A DNA stretch of 64,000 nt, from the NCBI GenBank assembly GCA_001295905.1, contig LJHT01000014.1:62001-126000 (forward strand), given 5' to 3'. Below are positions 50,858-59,708 of the stretch, in pieces. Position numbers and translations under genes: made by a program. The notes under the pieces are model-generated. The model was not told the DNA's origin. It did not search any database and saw only the letters and a list, made by a program, of their open reading frames with translations. This DNA comes from a beta proteobacterium AAP51. Its GTDB lineage: Bacteria; Pseudomonadota; Gammaproteobacteria; Burkholderiales; Burkholderiaceae_C. How positions within the stretch are numbered: the first letter of the stretch is position 1; each line of letters opens with the position of its first letter.

Positions 50858-52297
50858 TCAGCGGCTGGCGGCCAGCAGGCGTTGCGCACTGGCTGCGGCC
50901 GTGCCCAGGTGCTGGCGCAGTTCGGCCAGCACGGCCATCTTGGCGCTGTCGTTGCGGTCGACCAGGCTGGTGAGCTGGCCGAAACCGTCCAGCCGTGTCT
51001 GGCGCATCCAGTTGCGCAGCGTCTTGTCTTCGTTCCATCGCTGCTGGTTGGCCTGGCTCACCAGCGTGGCGGTGATGTAGCCGGCCAGCCGGCGCGGGAA
51101 GGGCACGGGCTGGCACAGTGCGTTCTTCTCGGCGTCGCTGCCGTAGTGTGCTTCGACATAGGCGCACACCGCCGCGCTGAAGCTCACCAGCGGCGCGCGC
51201 ACCAGCTGCGGCGTGATGCGGCCGGGCTCGAAGATGGGGCGGTTGGCGCGCGGCGCCACGGCCGAGGCGGTGCAGTGGATGTAGGCCGTGCCCGGTGCCA
51301 TGGCCACGCGGCCCTGCTGCAGCACCAAGGCCTCGGGCTCGATGGCCTGCACGCGGCCCAGGCGCACACACTGCGTGATCTGCCGCAGCGCCTGCACCTC
51401 GGCCTCGGACAGCGTGGCGTAATGGAACATGCGGGGCATGTGCTGGCGGTCGATGCGCAGCATCTGGCCGCAGGCCTCCAGGCGCAGGAAGAGGTCGTCC
51501 ACGCTCTGCGCCTCACTGAGTGCACGCATCTGCTGCGCCATGCCGCCGATGGACTGCATGAAGAACTCTTCGCCGGGCTGCGTGCCCAGGCGGTTCACCA
51601 CCCAGGCGTCGCGCGGCACCACCCAGTGCAGGGCGGCCGGTGGCACACCCTGGCCCAGCAGCCACAGGGCCACGTCCATCGCGGTCTTGCCGGCACCCAG
51701 GATGCAATAGCCGGGCGGGGTGGGCAGCTCACCGGCCCGGCCCACCCCGGCCTGCGCCAGCTGCGTGGGCGTGAGCAGCCGCACCCCCGGGGCCACGGCG
51801 AAGGCCGGCGGCGTGGTGGCCGGCACCTCGGGCGAGAAGTGGCTGGCGTCCACCCACTTGCGCCGCACGCGCACGGCCGTGGTGGCCCCGCTCAGCAGCG
51901 ACACCACCTCGGCGCTGCCGCCTTCGGCCGTGGTGGCCACGGCCTGGCAGCGGCTCATCGGCAGGTAGCGCACGCGGCCGCTGGGCAGCAGCTGCTGTTG
52001 CATCACCTGCTGGAAGTAGCTGCACACCTCGGCGCCCGTGGCCAGTTCGTAGAGGCCGGCGTTGAGGCCGTGGGTGTCCTTGCGGCCGCGGCCCAGCGGC
52101 AGCGAGTTCACGCCGTAGAAAGCCGAAGGCTGGTGCAGCGTGACGAAGGGGTAGGCCTCGTTCCAGTGGCCGCCGGGCAGCGCGTGGCTGTCCACCAGCG
52201 TGATGTGGGCGCTGGTTTCCTGCAGCAGCGTGTCGGCGAAGGCCAGGCCGGTGGCACCGGCGCCGGTGATGAGGTAGTCGGTTTCGAAGGCGGACAT
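50858..52297 (-). CDS. FAD/NAD(P)-dependent monooxygenase-like oxidoreductase
   Basis: About 479 residues (ATG 52297; a GTG at 52339 overlapping the upstream stop is the alternative). The N-terminal FAD motif YLITGAGATGLAFADTLLQE is followed by ALPGGHWNEAYPFVTLHQPS, like flavin-containing monooxygenases. A second nucleotide motif GYCILGAGKTAMDVALWLLG is near residue 205. Substrate unknown. It forms a run with the AlkD-like and P450 genes. Confidence 0.8.
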   Translation of the reverse strand: MSAFETDYLITGAGATGLAFADTLLQETSAHITLVDSHALPGGHWNEAYPFVTLHQPSAFYGVNSLPLGRGRKDTHGLNAGLYELATGAEVCSYFQQVMQQQLLPSGRVRYLPMSRCQAVATTAEGGSAEVVSLLSGATTAVRVRRKWVDASHFSPEVPATTPPAFAVAPGVRLLTPTQLAQAGVGRAGELPTPPGYCILGAGKTAMDVALWLLGQGVPPAALHWVVPRDAWVVNRLGTQPGEEFFMQSIGGMAQQMRALSEAQSVDDLFLRLEACGQMLRIDRQHMPRMFHYATLSEAEVQALRQITQCVRLGRVQAIEPEALVLQQGRVAMAPGTAYIHCTASAVAPRANRPIFEPGRITPQLVRAPLVSFSAAVCAYVEAHYGSDAEKNALCQPVPFPRRLAGYITATLVSQANQQRWNEDKTLRNWMRQTRLDGFGQLTSLVDRNDSAKMAVLAELRQHLGTAAASAQRLLAASR

Positions 52298-52331
52298 GGG
52301 TAGGGGTGGGGTGGGAAGTGAGGCGCGGGGT

Positions 52332-53471
52332 TCAGTCACCGTCCAGCAGCACGAAGGAAGCCGCGGCCACCTCGCGCCCGTTCACCTGCACGGTGATGGC
52401 ATGCCGGCCCGGGTGGTAGCGGCGCGTGGTGACGGGCCGCATCGAGTGCTGCTTCTGCAGGGTGATGCTGCCGCCCGCTGGCAACTGCAGCTGCCAGCCC
52501 TTGAAGACCTTGGGCCGCGTGCTGCCGTCGGCCTTCACGTGGTGCACGGCGTAATCCACCACCAGCGGCTGCGCGTCGCCCTGGCCCGAAGCGGCGCACT
52601 GCAGTTGCAGCGTGAGCTGCACCGCCTGCCCCAGCCGCACCCGGGCCGGTGCCAGCTTCAGCGTGGCCTGGCCGTCGAAACCCAGGCCCAGCCCCCAGGC
52701 CTGCAGCGTGGGCGCGTGGCCTTGTTTCACCAGCGTGCGGCTGGCATGTTTCAGCAGCGCGCGGCGGGGCGCCGGGGCCGCGGGCAGGTGCTGCTGCAGC
52801 CAGCCCACCACCACGGCCGGGTGGTCCTTGGCGATGTCGTTCAGGTGGTTGGCCACGCTGCGGCGCACGTATTCGCTGTGGTCGTCTTGCAAGGCCTGCA
52901 ACAGCGGCAGCGTGGGGCTGGGGTCCTGCACCAGCGCCTGCAGCCGCAGGCCCCAGGGCAGGCGCGGCCGGCTGCCTTCGCTGACGAGCCGGCGCACGTG
53001 CGCGCTGGGGTCGGCCGTCCAGCGCTGCAGCGTGGCCCAGCACAGCGCCGGGTGCTGCACGATGAAGGGCCGGATGGCGAACTCGGCCGTGAAGCGTTGC
53101 GTCAGTGCGTGCAGCGCCGCCAGCGCGCGCTCGGGCTGCGCCTGGCCGTGGCGGGCGATGTACTCGCCCACCGGCCACAGCACCCAGCCCCGCAGTCCCT
53201 GCTGCAGGTCGCTAGTGCCCGCCACCTCGTCGTTGAGCATCGGCGCCAGGGCGCTCTCCAGCAGGCCGGCGGCGCGGTCGAAGTCGGCCGGCAGCGTGGC
53301 TTCCAGCGCGCTGCAGATCTGCATCGCGCGCGCCTTCATCTCCAGGGCTTCCAGGCCGTCGCAGGCCAAGGCGGTGAAGGCAGCGGCGTCGAAGCCGCGC
53401 CAGTGCCGGCGCAGCTGCGCCGCGCTGGCCGCCACCAGCGCCGGGTTCAACAGGTTCTTGAAGGGTTCCAA
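52332..53471 (-). CDS. AlkD-like HEAT-repeat protein (possible DNA alkylation repair)
   Basis: 379 residues. The HEAT-like helical repeats around HVRRLVSEGSRPRLPWGLRL and SEYVRRSVANHLNDIAKDHP are the signature of the AlkD/AlkC DNA glycosylase superfamily. The C-terminal 100 residues are beta-rich (PARVRLGQAVQLTLQLQCAA), as in AlkC-type proteins with an Ig-like domain. A role in repair of alkylated bases is inferred from family. It is 9 nt after the P450 gene. Confidence 0.8.
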   Translation of the reverse strand: MEPFKNLLNPALVAASAAQLRRHWRGFDAAAFTALACDGLEALEMKARAMQICSALEATLPADFDRAAGLLESALAPMLNDEVAGTSDLQQGLRGWVLWPVGEYIARHGQAQPERALAALHALTQRFTAEFAIRPFIVQHPALCWATLQRWTADPSAHVRRLVSEGSRPRLPWGLRLQALVQDPSPTLPLLQALQDDHSEYVRRSVANHLNDIAKDHPAVVVGWLQQHLPAAPAPRRALLKHASRTLVKQGHAPTLQAWGLGLGFDGQATLKLAPARVRLGQAVQLTLQLQCAASGQGDAQPLVVDYAVHHVKADGSTRPKVFKGWQLQLPAGGSITLQKQHSMRPVTTRRYHPGRHAITVQVNGREVAAASFVLLDGD

Positions 53472-53480
53472 GGCTTGTCT

Positions 53481-54683
53481 TCAGGCCAGCACCACGGGCA
53501 GGCGCCTGAAGCCGCGGAAGCGCACGCGCGGGTCGCGCTCGGGCGTGCCGGCGAAGCGGATGTGCGGGTAGCGCGCCAGCAGCCGGCCGATGGCGATGCG
53601 CCCTTCCAGCCGCGCCACGTTCATGCCCGAGCAGGCGTGCATGCCCTGGCCGAAGGCGAGGTGGCCGTTGGGTTTGCGCGCGAGGTCGAGCACATCGGGC
53701 TGCGCGAACTCGGCCGGGTCGCGGTTGGCCGCGCCGATGGCCACGGTGATGAAGTCGCCGGGTTCGATCTCGCGCGTGCTCAGCGCGATGCGCGCCGTGG
53801 CCACGCGGTTGTTCAGCTGGATGGGGCTTTCGAAGCGCAGCAGCTCTTCCACCGCCGGGTTGATGAGGCCGGGCTCGGCGCGCAGCTGCTCGAAGGCGGC
53901 GCGGTGGGTCATCAGCGCATGCAGGCCGTTGCCGATGAGGTTGGTGGTGGTCTCGTGCCCGGCATTCAGCAGGAAGATGCAGTTGTGCAGCAGTTCGGTC
54001 TCGCTCAGGCGGCCCTCGGCGTCGCCGCGCAGCAGGCGCGTCAGCACGTCGGCTTCGGGGTCGCCGGGGTGGGCGGTGCGGGCGGCCACCAGCGTCTTCA
54101 GGTAGGCCAGGAACTCGCTCACCGCCTGCTGGCCGCGCGCCACCATCTCGGCGCTGGGCGCGGGCTCCAGCGCCGAAAGGATGGCCAGGCTCCAGCCGCG
54201 CAGCGGGCCGCGGTCGGCGTGCGGCACGTCGAGCAGGTTGCCTATCACTTCCACGGGAATCTGCGCCGCGTAGTGTTCGATGAGGTCGGGCGCCGGCTCA
54301 TCCGCCAGGCGGTCGAGCAGCCCTTCCACCAGCGTGTGCAGCCCTGCTTCCATGCGCGCGATGGCGCGCTGGTTCAGCGCGCCCATCAAGATGCGGCGCA
54401 GCCGCGTGTGCAGGGGCGGGTCGCTGAACACCTGGCTGGTGGTGTGGTGCTCGAACAGCGGCGTGCCGATGCCGAACTTGGGCCCAAACTCGCGTTTCTT
54501 GTCAGAGCTGACGTGCGGGCTGCGGTAGACGGCCAGCACGTCGTCGTAGCGCGTCAGCAGCCAGCTGCGCGGGCCGATGGCGTGCACCGGGCTGTGCTGG
54601 CGCAGTGCGGCCAGCACGGGGTAGGGGTTCTCTGCAAAGCCCGGGGGCGGGGCCAGCAGGCTGAAGTGGTCGAGCTCGTGCAT
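53481..54683 (-). CDS. Cytochrome P450
   Basis: 400 residues, a soluble bacterial-type P450. The I-helix oxygen-activation motif AGHETT is near residue 245, the ExxR motif EELLR near 283 and the heme-ligand loop FGQGMHACSG with the Cys thiolate near 350. No redox partner gene is adjacent. Substrate cannot be told. It is divergent from the riboflavin synthase gene with only 39 nt between. Confidence 0.93.
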   Translation of the reverse strand: MHELDHFSLLAPPPGFAENPYPVLAALRQHSPVHAIGPRSWLLTRYDDVLAVYRSPHVSSDKKREFGPKFGIGTPLFEHHTTSQVFSDPPLHTRLRRILMGALNQRAIARMEAGLHTLVEGLLDRLADEPAPDLIEHYAAQIPVEVIGNLLDVPHADRGPLRGWSLAILSALEPAPSAEMVARGQQAVSEFLAYLKTLVAARTAHPGDPEADVLTRLLRGDAEGRLSETELLHNCIFLLNAGHETTTNLIGNGLHALMTHRAAFEQLRAEPGLINPAVEELLRFESPIQLNNRVATARIALSTREIEPGDFITVAIGAANRDPAEFAQPDVLDLARKPNGHLAFGQGMHACSGMNVARLEGRIAIGRLLARYPHIRFAGTPERDPRVRFRGFRRLPVVLA

Positions 54684-54722
54684 GCCGGCGCAGTGTAGGC
54701 AGCGCTGATAAGCTGCCTATCC

Positions 54723-55451
54723 ATGTTTACCGGCATCGTTCAAGGCATCGCCACCGTTCGCAGCATCACCGACCGCCCGGGGCTGCGCAGTTTCACCCTG
54801 GCCCTGCCGCCAGGCTTTGGCGAGGGCCTGGCCACAGGCGCCAGCGTGGCGGTGGATGGCGTGTGCCTCACCGCGACGCGGCTGCATGGCGAAGGCGGCG
54901 CGCCCACCGCGGCCGATTTCGACGTGATGCAGCAAAGCCTCTCGCTCACCACGCTGGGCGGCCTGCAAGAGGGCAGCCGCATCAACGTGGAACGTGCGGC
55001 CAAGGACGGCGCCGAGATCGGTGGCCACCCGCTGTCGGGCCACGTCGACTTCATGGCCACCGTGGCCGAGGTGCGCCGCCCCGAGAACAACCATGTGCTG
55101 AAGATCGCCGTGCCCGCGCCGTGGATGCGCTACGTGTTCGCCAAGGGCTACATCGCCGTGAACGGCGCCAGCCTAACCGTGGCCGAGGCCCAGCGCCAGC
55201 CCGACGGCAGCGGCAGCTTCGAGGTCTGGCTGATTCCCGAGACCCTGCGCATGACCACCTTCGGCGAGAAGACCGAAGGCGCGCGCGTGCACATCGAGAT
55301 CGAACGCCAGACGCAGGTGTTCGTCGACACCGTGCGCGCCGCCATCGAAGAACGCCTGGGCCCGCTGCTGCCGGCGCTGGAACAGCTGCTGCAGCAGCAG
55401 GGCGGCAGCCTGGCCGAGTTGGCGCGGCCGGCGGCGTTGCCGCGCCAGTGA
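54723..55451 (+). CDS. ribE: Riboflavin synthase alpha chain
   Basis: 242 residues. The enzyme dismutates two 6,7-dimethyl-8-ribityllumazines to riboflavin. The N-terminus MFTGIVQGIATV and two internally related barrel domains (about 1-100 and 101-200, with GVCLTAT and NGASLTVAE) are typical. A 30-residue helical extension follows. No FMN riboswitch fits in the short upstream gap. It stands alone and is not with other rib genes. Confidence 0.94.
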   Translation: MFTGIVQGIATVRSITDRPGLRSFTLALPPGFGEGLATGASVAVDGVCLTATRLHGEGGAPTAADFDVMQQSLSLTTLGGLQEGSRINVERAAKDGAEIGGHPLSGHVDFMATVAEVRRPENNHVLKIAVPAPWMRYVFAKGYIAVNGASLTVAEAQRQPDGSGSFEVWLIPETLRMTTFGEKTEGARVHIEIERQTQVFVDTVRAAIEERLGPLLPALEQLLQQQGGSLAELARPAALPRQ

Positions 55452-55514
55452 AGCGCGGGAGAACGGAGGGAGAAGTGCCGGCGAAGGCGGGACACCGCAA
55501 CGCGGGCGGCCCGT

Positions 55515-56477
55515 CTAGAACACCGCATGCTCGCCGCTGTCGTGCCGCAAGGCGCCGCTGATGAGCGCGCGGTAGTGGTCTTGCAGCGTCTGCGTGCCGT
55601 GCGAGGGCGTGACCGTGGCGTCGTAGCGGCCGGCTTCTGCGTCCCACACCAGCATCGATTCGGTGGCGTAGTAGCGGCCGATGCGCGCCAGCTCGGCCTT
55701 GGCCGCCAGCGGTGGCAGCACGCGGCCCAGCGAGCCCAGCACGCCGACGATGCCATCCAGCAGCCCCACCGGCACGCGCTTGAAGCGCGGCGCGCGGCCC
55801 AGCAGCGCGAACAGCATCTCGCCCTGTTCCAGCGGGCTGAGCGCCGGCCCCGGGCCGCCGATGGGCAGGATGCGGCGGTGCCGGCGCGTGTCGTGCAGGC
55901 AGCCGGCCAGGAAATCAGCCAGGTCGTCGTCGCTGATGGGCTTGCAGGCCGTGAGGCGGCCGTCACCGAACATCAGGTAGGGCTTTCCGGCCTGCACCCG
56001 CGCGACCTGGCCCGAGAGCGACTTGAAGAAGGCCGTGGCGCGCACGATGCTGTAGTTCAGCCCGCTGTTCACCAGCTCTTTTTCGAAGGCCAGCTTGGCC
56101 TGCTGGAAGGCCAGCAGCGGCTTCTGCACGCAGATGGCAGACAGCAGCACCACCTGCCGCACGCCCGCGCCGCGTGCGGCGTTCAGCACGTGCAGCTGGG
56201 CCTGGTGGTCCACGGCCCAGGCGTCGCGCGGCGCGCCCGTGCGTGAGGCCAGGCAGGACACCAGCGCGTCGAAGTTTTCGCCGCACAGGCCGGCCTTCTC
56301 GATGGACCGCGCATCGGCCACATGGCCGCCGCGCACGGTGGCGCCCGGAAACAGCGCCGCCGCTTCCGCGGCCTTGCCTGGCCGCACGAAACACACCACC
56401 TCGTGGCCGTGGCGCAGCAGCGCACGCACCGTGGCGCGGCCGATGGTGCCGGTGGCACCGACCATGAAGACGCGCAT
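55515..56477 (-). CDS. bciA: Divinyl (proto)chlorophyllide 8-vinyl reductase BciA
   Basis: 320 residues. BciA is an NADPH-dependent SDR-type enzyme that reduces the C8 vinyl group. The Rossmann motif GATGTIG is at 7-13. VVLLSAICVQKPLLAFQQAK and LAFEKELVNSGLNYSIVRAT are strongly BciA-like. ATG 56477 chosen; an alternative ATG lies four codons on. It is about 5 kb outside the bch/puf core. No bciB or bchJ was seen, so this is the likely 8-vinyl reductase of the strain. Confidence 0.88.
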   Translation of the reverse strand: MRVFMVGATGTIGRATVRALLRHGHEVVCFVRPGKAAEAAALFPGATVRGGHVADARSIEKAGLCGENFDALVSCLASRTGAPRDAWAVDHQAQLHVLNAARGAGVRQVVLLSAICVQKPLLAFQQAKLAFEKELVNSGLNYSIVRATAFFKSLSGQVARVQAGKPYLMFGDGRLTACKPISDDDLADFLAGCLHDTRRHRRILPIGGPGPALSPLEQGEMLFALLGRAPRFKRVPVGLLDGIVGVLGSLGRVLPPLAAKAELARIGRYYATESMLVWDAEAGRYDATVTPSHGTQTLQDHYRALISGALRHDSGEHAVF

Positions 56478-56515
56478 CGCCGGGGCCCTCAGTGCCGGGC
56501 TCGCCTCGAGAAGAC

Positions 56516-58471
56516 TCAAGGCGCCTCGCACAGGCAATGCACCACCGCGCGCTGCGGCCCGTAGCCGGCCTGCGCACCCGGGGCGGGGTTCAGCGCCTCG
56601 AGCACCCAGCCCAGGTCGTGCACCACGCCGTGCACCAGGCCCTGCCCCATGGCGGCAGCGCCCGGGGGCAGGCCGGCGGCCACCGCCGCGGCGGCGCCAG
56701 CGGCCGCCTGCTGCAAGCCCAGGGCCGCGCGTGCATCGGCCAGCAGCCGCTGCAGCGACGCTGCAGCGGCCGAGAGACCGAATCGCTCCAGCCACACGTC
56801 CAGCCGCCCTGGCGGCGCTTCCACGTACACCACGCGGTGGCCTTCGGGCAGCTTGGCGCGCGTGGCGGCGGCCTTCACCGCATCGCCCAGGCCGCCCAGC
56901 CCATCGACGAGGCCATGGCCCAGCGCAGCCTGGCCGTCCCACACACGGCCCTGGGCCACGGCGTCGATCTTCTCGGGCGTGGTCTTGCGTGCCGTGGCCA
57001 CGCGGGTGATGAAGTCCTGATAGATGTGGTCCACGCTGGCCTGCACCAGGGTGCGGAAGCGCGGGTCCATGCCGCGGCGCGGGTCGTAGGCGGCGCCCAG
57101 CCAGGTGGTGGTGGTGCCGCCGGTGCGCACGCCGGCTTTGTCGAAAGCGCCTTCGCCCGTGGGCAGCAGGGCCACCACGCCGATGCTGCCTGTGATGGTG
57201 GCGGGGTCGGCCAGCAGTTCGTCGGCGGCGGTGCTGATCCAGTAGCCGCCCGAGGCCGCCACGTCGCCCATGCTCACCACCACGGGCTTGCCGGCGGCGC
57301 GTGTGAGCTCCAGCTCGCGCCGCACCAGTTCGCTGCCGAAGGCACTGCCGCCGGGCGAGTTCACGCGCAGCACCAGGGCCTTGATCTTCTCGTCTTCACG
57401 CGCCTGGCGGATGAGCTCGGCCGTGCTCGCCCCACCGATGCGCCCCGGCCCGGCCTGGCCGTCGCTGATGCTGCCTTCGGCCACCACGATGCCCAGCGCG
57501 TCGCCGCCCTGCGCCGGCTTGATGCGGCCCAGGTACTCGGTCCAATGCACCTGGCGGAAGGTGGGTGCGCCGCGGCCGGTGTCGTCGGCCTTGGCGCCGC
57601 TTTCGATGAGCGCGGCCCGCATCTCGTCGCGTGTCTTCAGCGCGGTGACGAACTTGCGCTCCAGCGCCCACTGCGCGGCGTTGCCCTTGGCGGCCACCAG
57701 GCTGTCGGGCAGGCTGTCGATGGCCTGCATCACGCTGCCCGCGGGCAAGGCACGCGCCTTCTCCACGCCGCCGGTCCAGGTGCCCCAGAGCGCGCCGTAG
57801 AGCGCGGCGTCGCTCTCCAGGGTTTGAGCCGAGGGGCCGCTGGCCGAATACGGCTCGGCGAAGTTCTTGAACTGCCCGGCGCGGATGACGTGGGCCGTGA
57901 CGCCCACCTTGTCGAACAGGTCCTTGTAGTAGCTGCGCAGGCGGCCGTAGCCCTGCGCCTCCAGGCCGCCCATGGGGTGCAGCCACACCTCGTTGGCGTG
58001 CGCGGCCAAGTAGTAGCTGCGCTGGTCGTAACCGGCGCCCCAGGCCATCACGGGCTTGCCGGCGGCCTTGAAGCGTTCCAGCGCGGCGGCCATCTCGCGC
58101 AGCGTGGGCAGGCCGGCGCCGGCCAGCTGGTCGGTGAGCAGCAGGGCCTGGGTGATGTTGGGGTCTTTCGCGGCGGCGTCCAGCACGGCCAGCACGTCGC
58201 GCAGGCGGGTCTGGTCGTCGTCTTCGCCCTGCAGGCGCTTCAGCGCGCTGCTGCGGTCGCTGCTGGCGCGCTGTTCGCTCACCACGCCTTTCAGGTCCAG
58301 CACCAGCGTGGTCTTGGGCTGCAGCTCGGGCGGGCCGCCGCGCAGCAGGCCCCACACCAGCGCAGCCAGCAAGAGCAGCAGCAGCAGGTTCATCAGCGTG
58401 CGCCGGGTGATGTCCAGCGCCCACCACGCACCCACCAGGCCCCGGCCCAGGATCGAGAAGAAAGAAGACAT
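56516..58471 (-). CDS. sppA: Signal peptide peptidase SppA (67-kDa type)
   Basis: 651 residues. SppA degrades cleaved signal peptides in the membrane. One N-terminal membrane helix (about 28-45, LMNLLLLLLLAALVWGLL) is followed by two S49 peptidase halves. The catalytic lysine region is RAGQFKNFAEPYSASG and the serine region SMGDVAASGGYWIS. An Ala-rich C-terminal extension of about 80 residues is unusual. Start MSSFFSILG at 58471. Confidence 0.92.
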   Translation of the reverse strand: MSSFFSILGRGLVGAWWALDITRRTLMNLLLLLLLAALVWGLLRGGPPELQPKTTLVLDLKGVVSEQRASSDRSSALKRLQGEDDDQTRLRDVLAVLDAAAKDPNITQALLLTDQLAGAGLPTLREMAAALERFKAAGKPVMAWGAGYDQRSYYLAAHANEVWLHPMGGLEAQGYGRLRSYYKDLFDKVGVTAHVIRAGQFKNFAEPYSASGPSAQTLESDAALYGALWGTWTGGVEKARALPAGSVMQAIDSLPDSLVAAKGNAAQWALERKFVTALKTRDEMRAALIESGAKADDTGRGAPTFRQVHWTEYLGRIKPAQGGDALGIVVAEGSISDGQAGPGRIGGASTAELIRQAREDEKIKALVLRVNSPGGSAFGSELVRRELELTRAAGKPVVVSMGDVAASGGYWISTAADELLADPATITGSIGVVALLPTGEGAFDKAGVRTGGTTTTWLGAAYDPRRGMDPRFRTLVQASVDHIYQDFITRVATARKTTPEKIDAVAQGRVWDGQAALGHGLVDGLGGLGDAVKAAATRAKLPEGHRVVYVEAPPGRLDVWLERFGLSAAAASLQRLLADARAALGLQQAAAGAAAAVAAGLPPGAAAMGQGLVHGVVHDLGWVLEALNPAPGAQAGYGPQRAVVHCLCEAP

Positions 58472-58626
58472 CGACAGCCCATTTCCAGGCGGCAACCCTG
58501 CCGCAACAGGGCAGAGCTTACGCAGCCCGGCCGTGCACCGCCCCGACGAGGGGACGAAACCCTCGTTTCGCCCGACGGCTGGCCGGCCGCAGGGCCTGAG
58601 ATTGGGGTTGCGATACTCGCGGCCGC

Positions 58627-59592
58627 ATGAATTCCATCCTGGCCGTCACCGTTCCCTTCTTTGCGCTGGTGCTGTGCGGCTACCTGGCCGCGCGTCGGCA
58701 CGTGCTGCCGGAGAGCGCCATTCCCGGCCTCAATGCCTACGTGCTGTATTTCGCGCTGCCCTGCATGCTGTTCCGCTTCGGCGCCAGCACGCCGGTGTTC
58801 GAGCTGCTGAACCCGGTGGTGCTGGCGGTCTACCTCGCGGCCGGGCTGCTGATCGTGGGCTTCACCATCGCGGTGACCTTGAGCGAACGTGTGCAGCTGA
58901 AGGACGCTGCCTTCGGCGCGCTGGTGGCGGCCTTTCCCAACACCGGCTTCATGGGCGTGCCGCTGCTGGTGGCGCTGATGGGCACGGGCGCGGCCGGGCC
59001 GGTGATCTGTTCCATCCTGGCCGACCTTTTCGTCACCAGCAGCCTGTGCATCGCGCTGGCGCAGGCCCATGGCGCGGCGGGCCAGGGGCCGCGGCAGGCG
59101 GCGCTGCGGGCCTTGCGCGGGGCGCTGTCGAACCCGCTGCCCTGGGCCATTGCGCTGGGCGCGGTGTCCTCGGTCACCGGCCTGAAGCTGCCGGGGCCGG
59201 TGGACAAGGGGGTGGAGATGCTCGCCGCCTCGGCCTCGCCGGTGGCGCTGTTCACCATCGGCGCGGTGCTGTGGCGTTCCAGCCAGCAGGCGCACACGCG
59301 CACGCCGGTGGGCGAGTTCCTGCCGGTGGCCTTGATCAAGCTCTTCGTGCACCCCTTGCTGGTGTTCCTGCTGGCGGGCTCTGCCTACGCGCTGGGCGCG
59401 CCGCTGACGCAGTTCCAGCTCGTCGTGCTGACGCTGGCGGCGGCGCTGCCCAGCGCCAGCAACGTCAGCCTGCTGGCCGAGCGCTACGGCGCCGACAACG
59501 GCCGCGTCGCCCGCATCATCATGAGCAGCACGGTGCTGGCCTTCGTCACCTTCTCGGCCCTGGCCTGGCTGTTCGGGGTGCAGCCGGCCTGA
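58627..59592 (+). CDS. AEC family transporter (auxin efflux carrier-like permease)
   Basis: 321 residues with about ten hydrophobic helices. NAYVLYFALPCMLFRFGAST and AFPNTGFMGVPLLVALMGTG are typical of the AEC/membrane-transport family. Bacterial members move small organic acids such as malate; the substrate here is unknown. It is divergent from sppA. Confidence 0.88.
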   Translation: MNSILAVTVPFFALVLCGYLAARRHVLPESAIPGLNAYVLYFALPCMLFRFGASTPVFELLNPVVLAVYLAAGLLIVGFTIAVTLSERVQLKDAAFGALVAAFPNTGFMGVPLLVALMGTGAAGPVICSILADLFVTSSLCIALAQAHGAAGQGPRQAALRALRGALSNPLPWAIALGAVSSVTGLKLPGPVDKGVEMLAASASPVALFTIGAVLWRSSQQAHTRTPVGEFLPVALIKLFVHPLLVFLLAGSAYALGAPLTQFQLVVLTLAAALPSASNVSLLAERYGADNGRVARIIMSSTVLAFVTFSALAWLFGVQPA

Positions 59593-59708
59593 GGCCGGGC
59601 CGGCCCCGAAAGCGCAGCCAGCGCGCCCCCGCCACCGGGCGAAACAGCCTGGCAAACCACCCTGTACTCGGCCGATCGGCGGGCTACAGCGCGGCCGACA
59701 CTGTGCCG

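Noticed and set aside
54684-54722. FMN riboswitch before riboflavin synthase
   Set aside because: Only 39 bp separate it from the divergent P450 gene. This is too short for the conserved FMN aptamer, and no matching sequence is seen.
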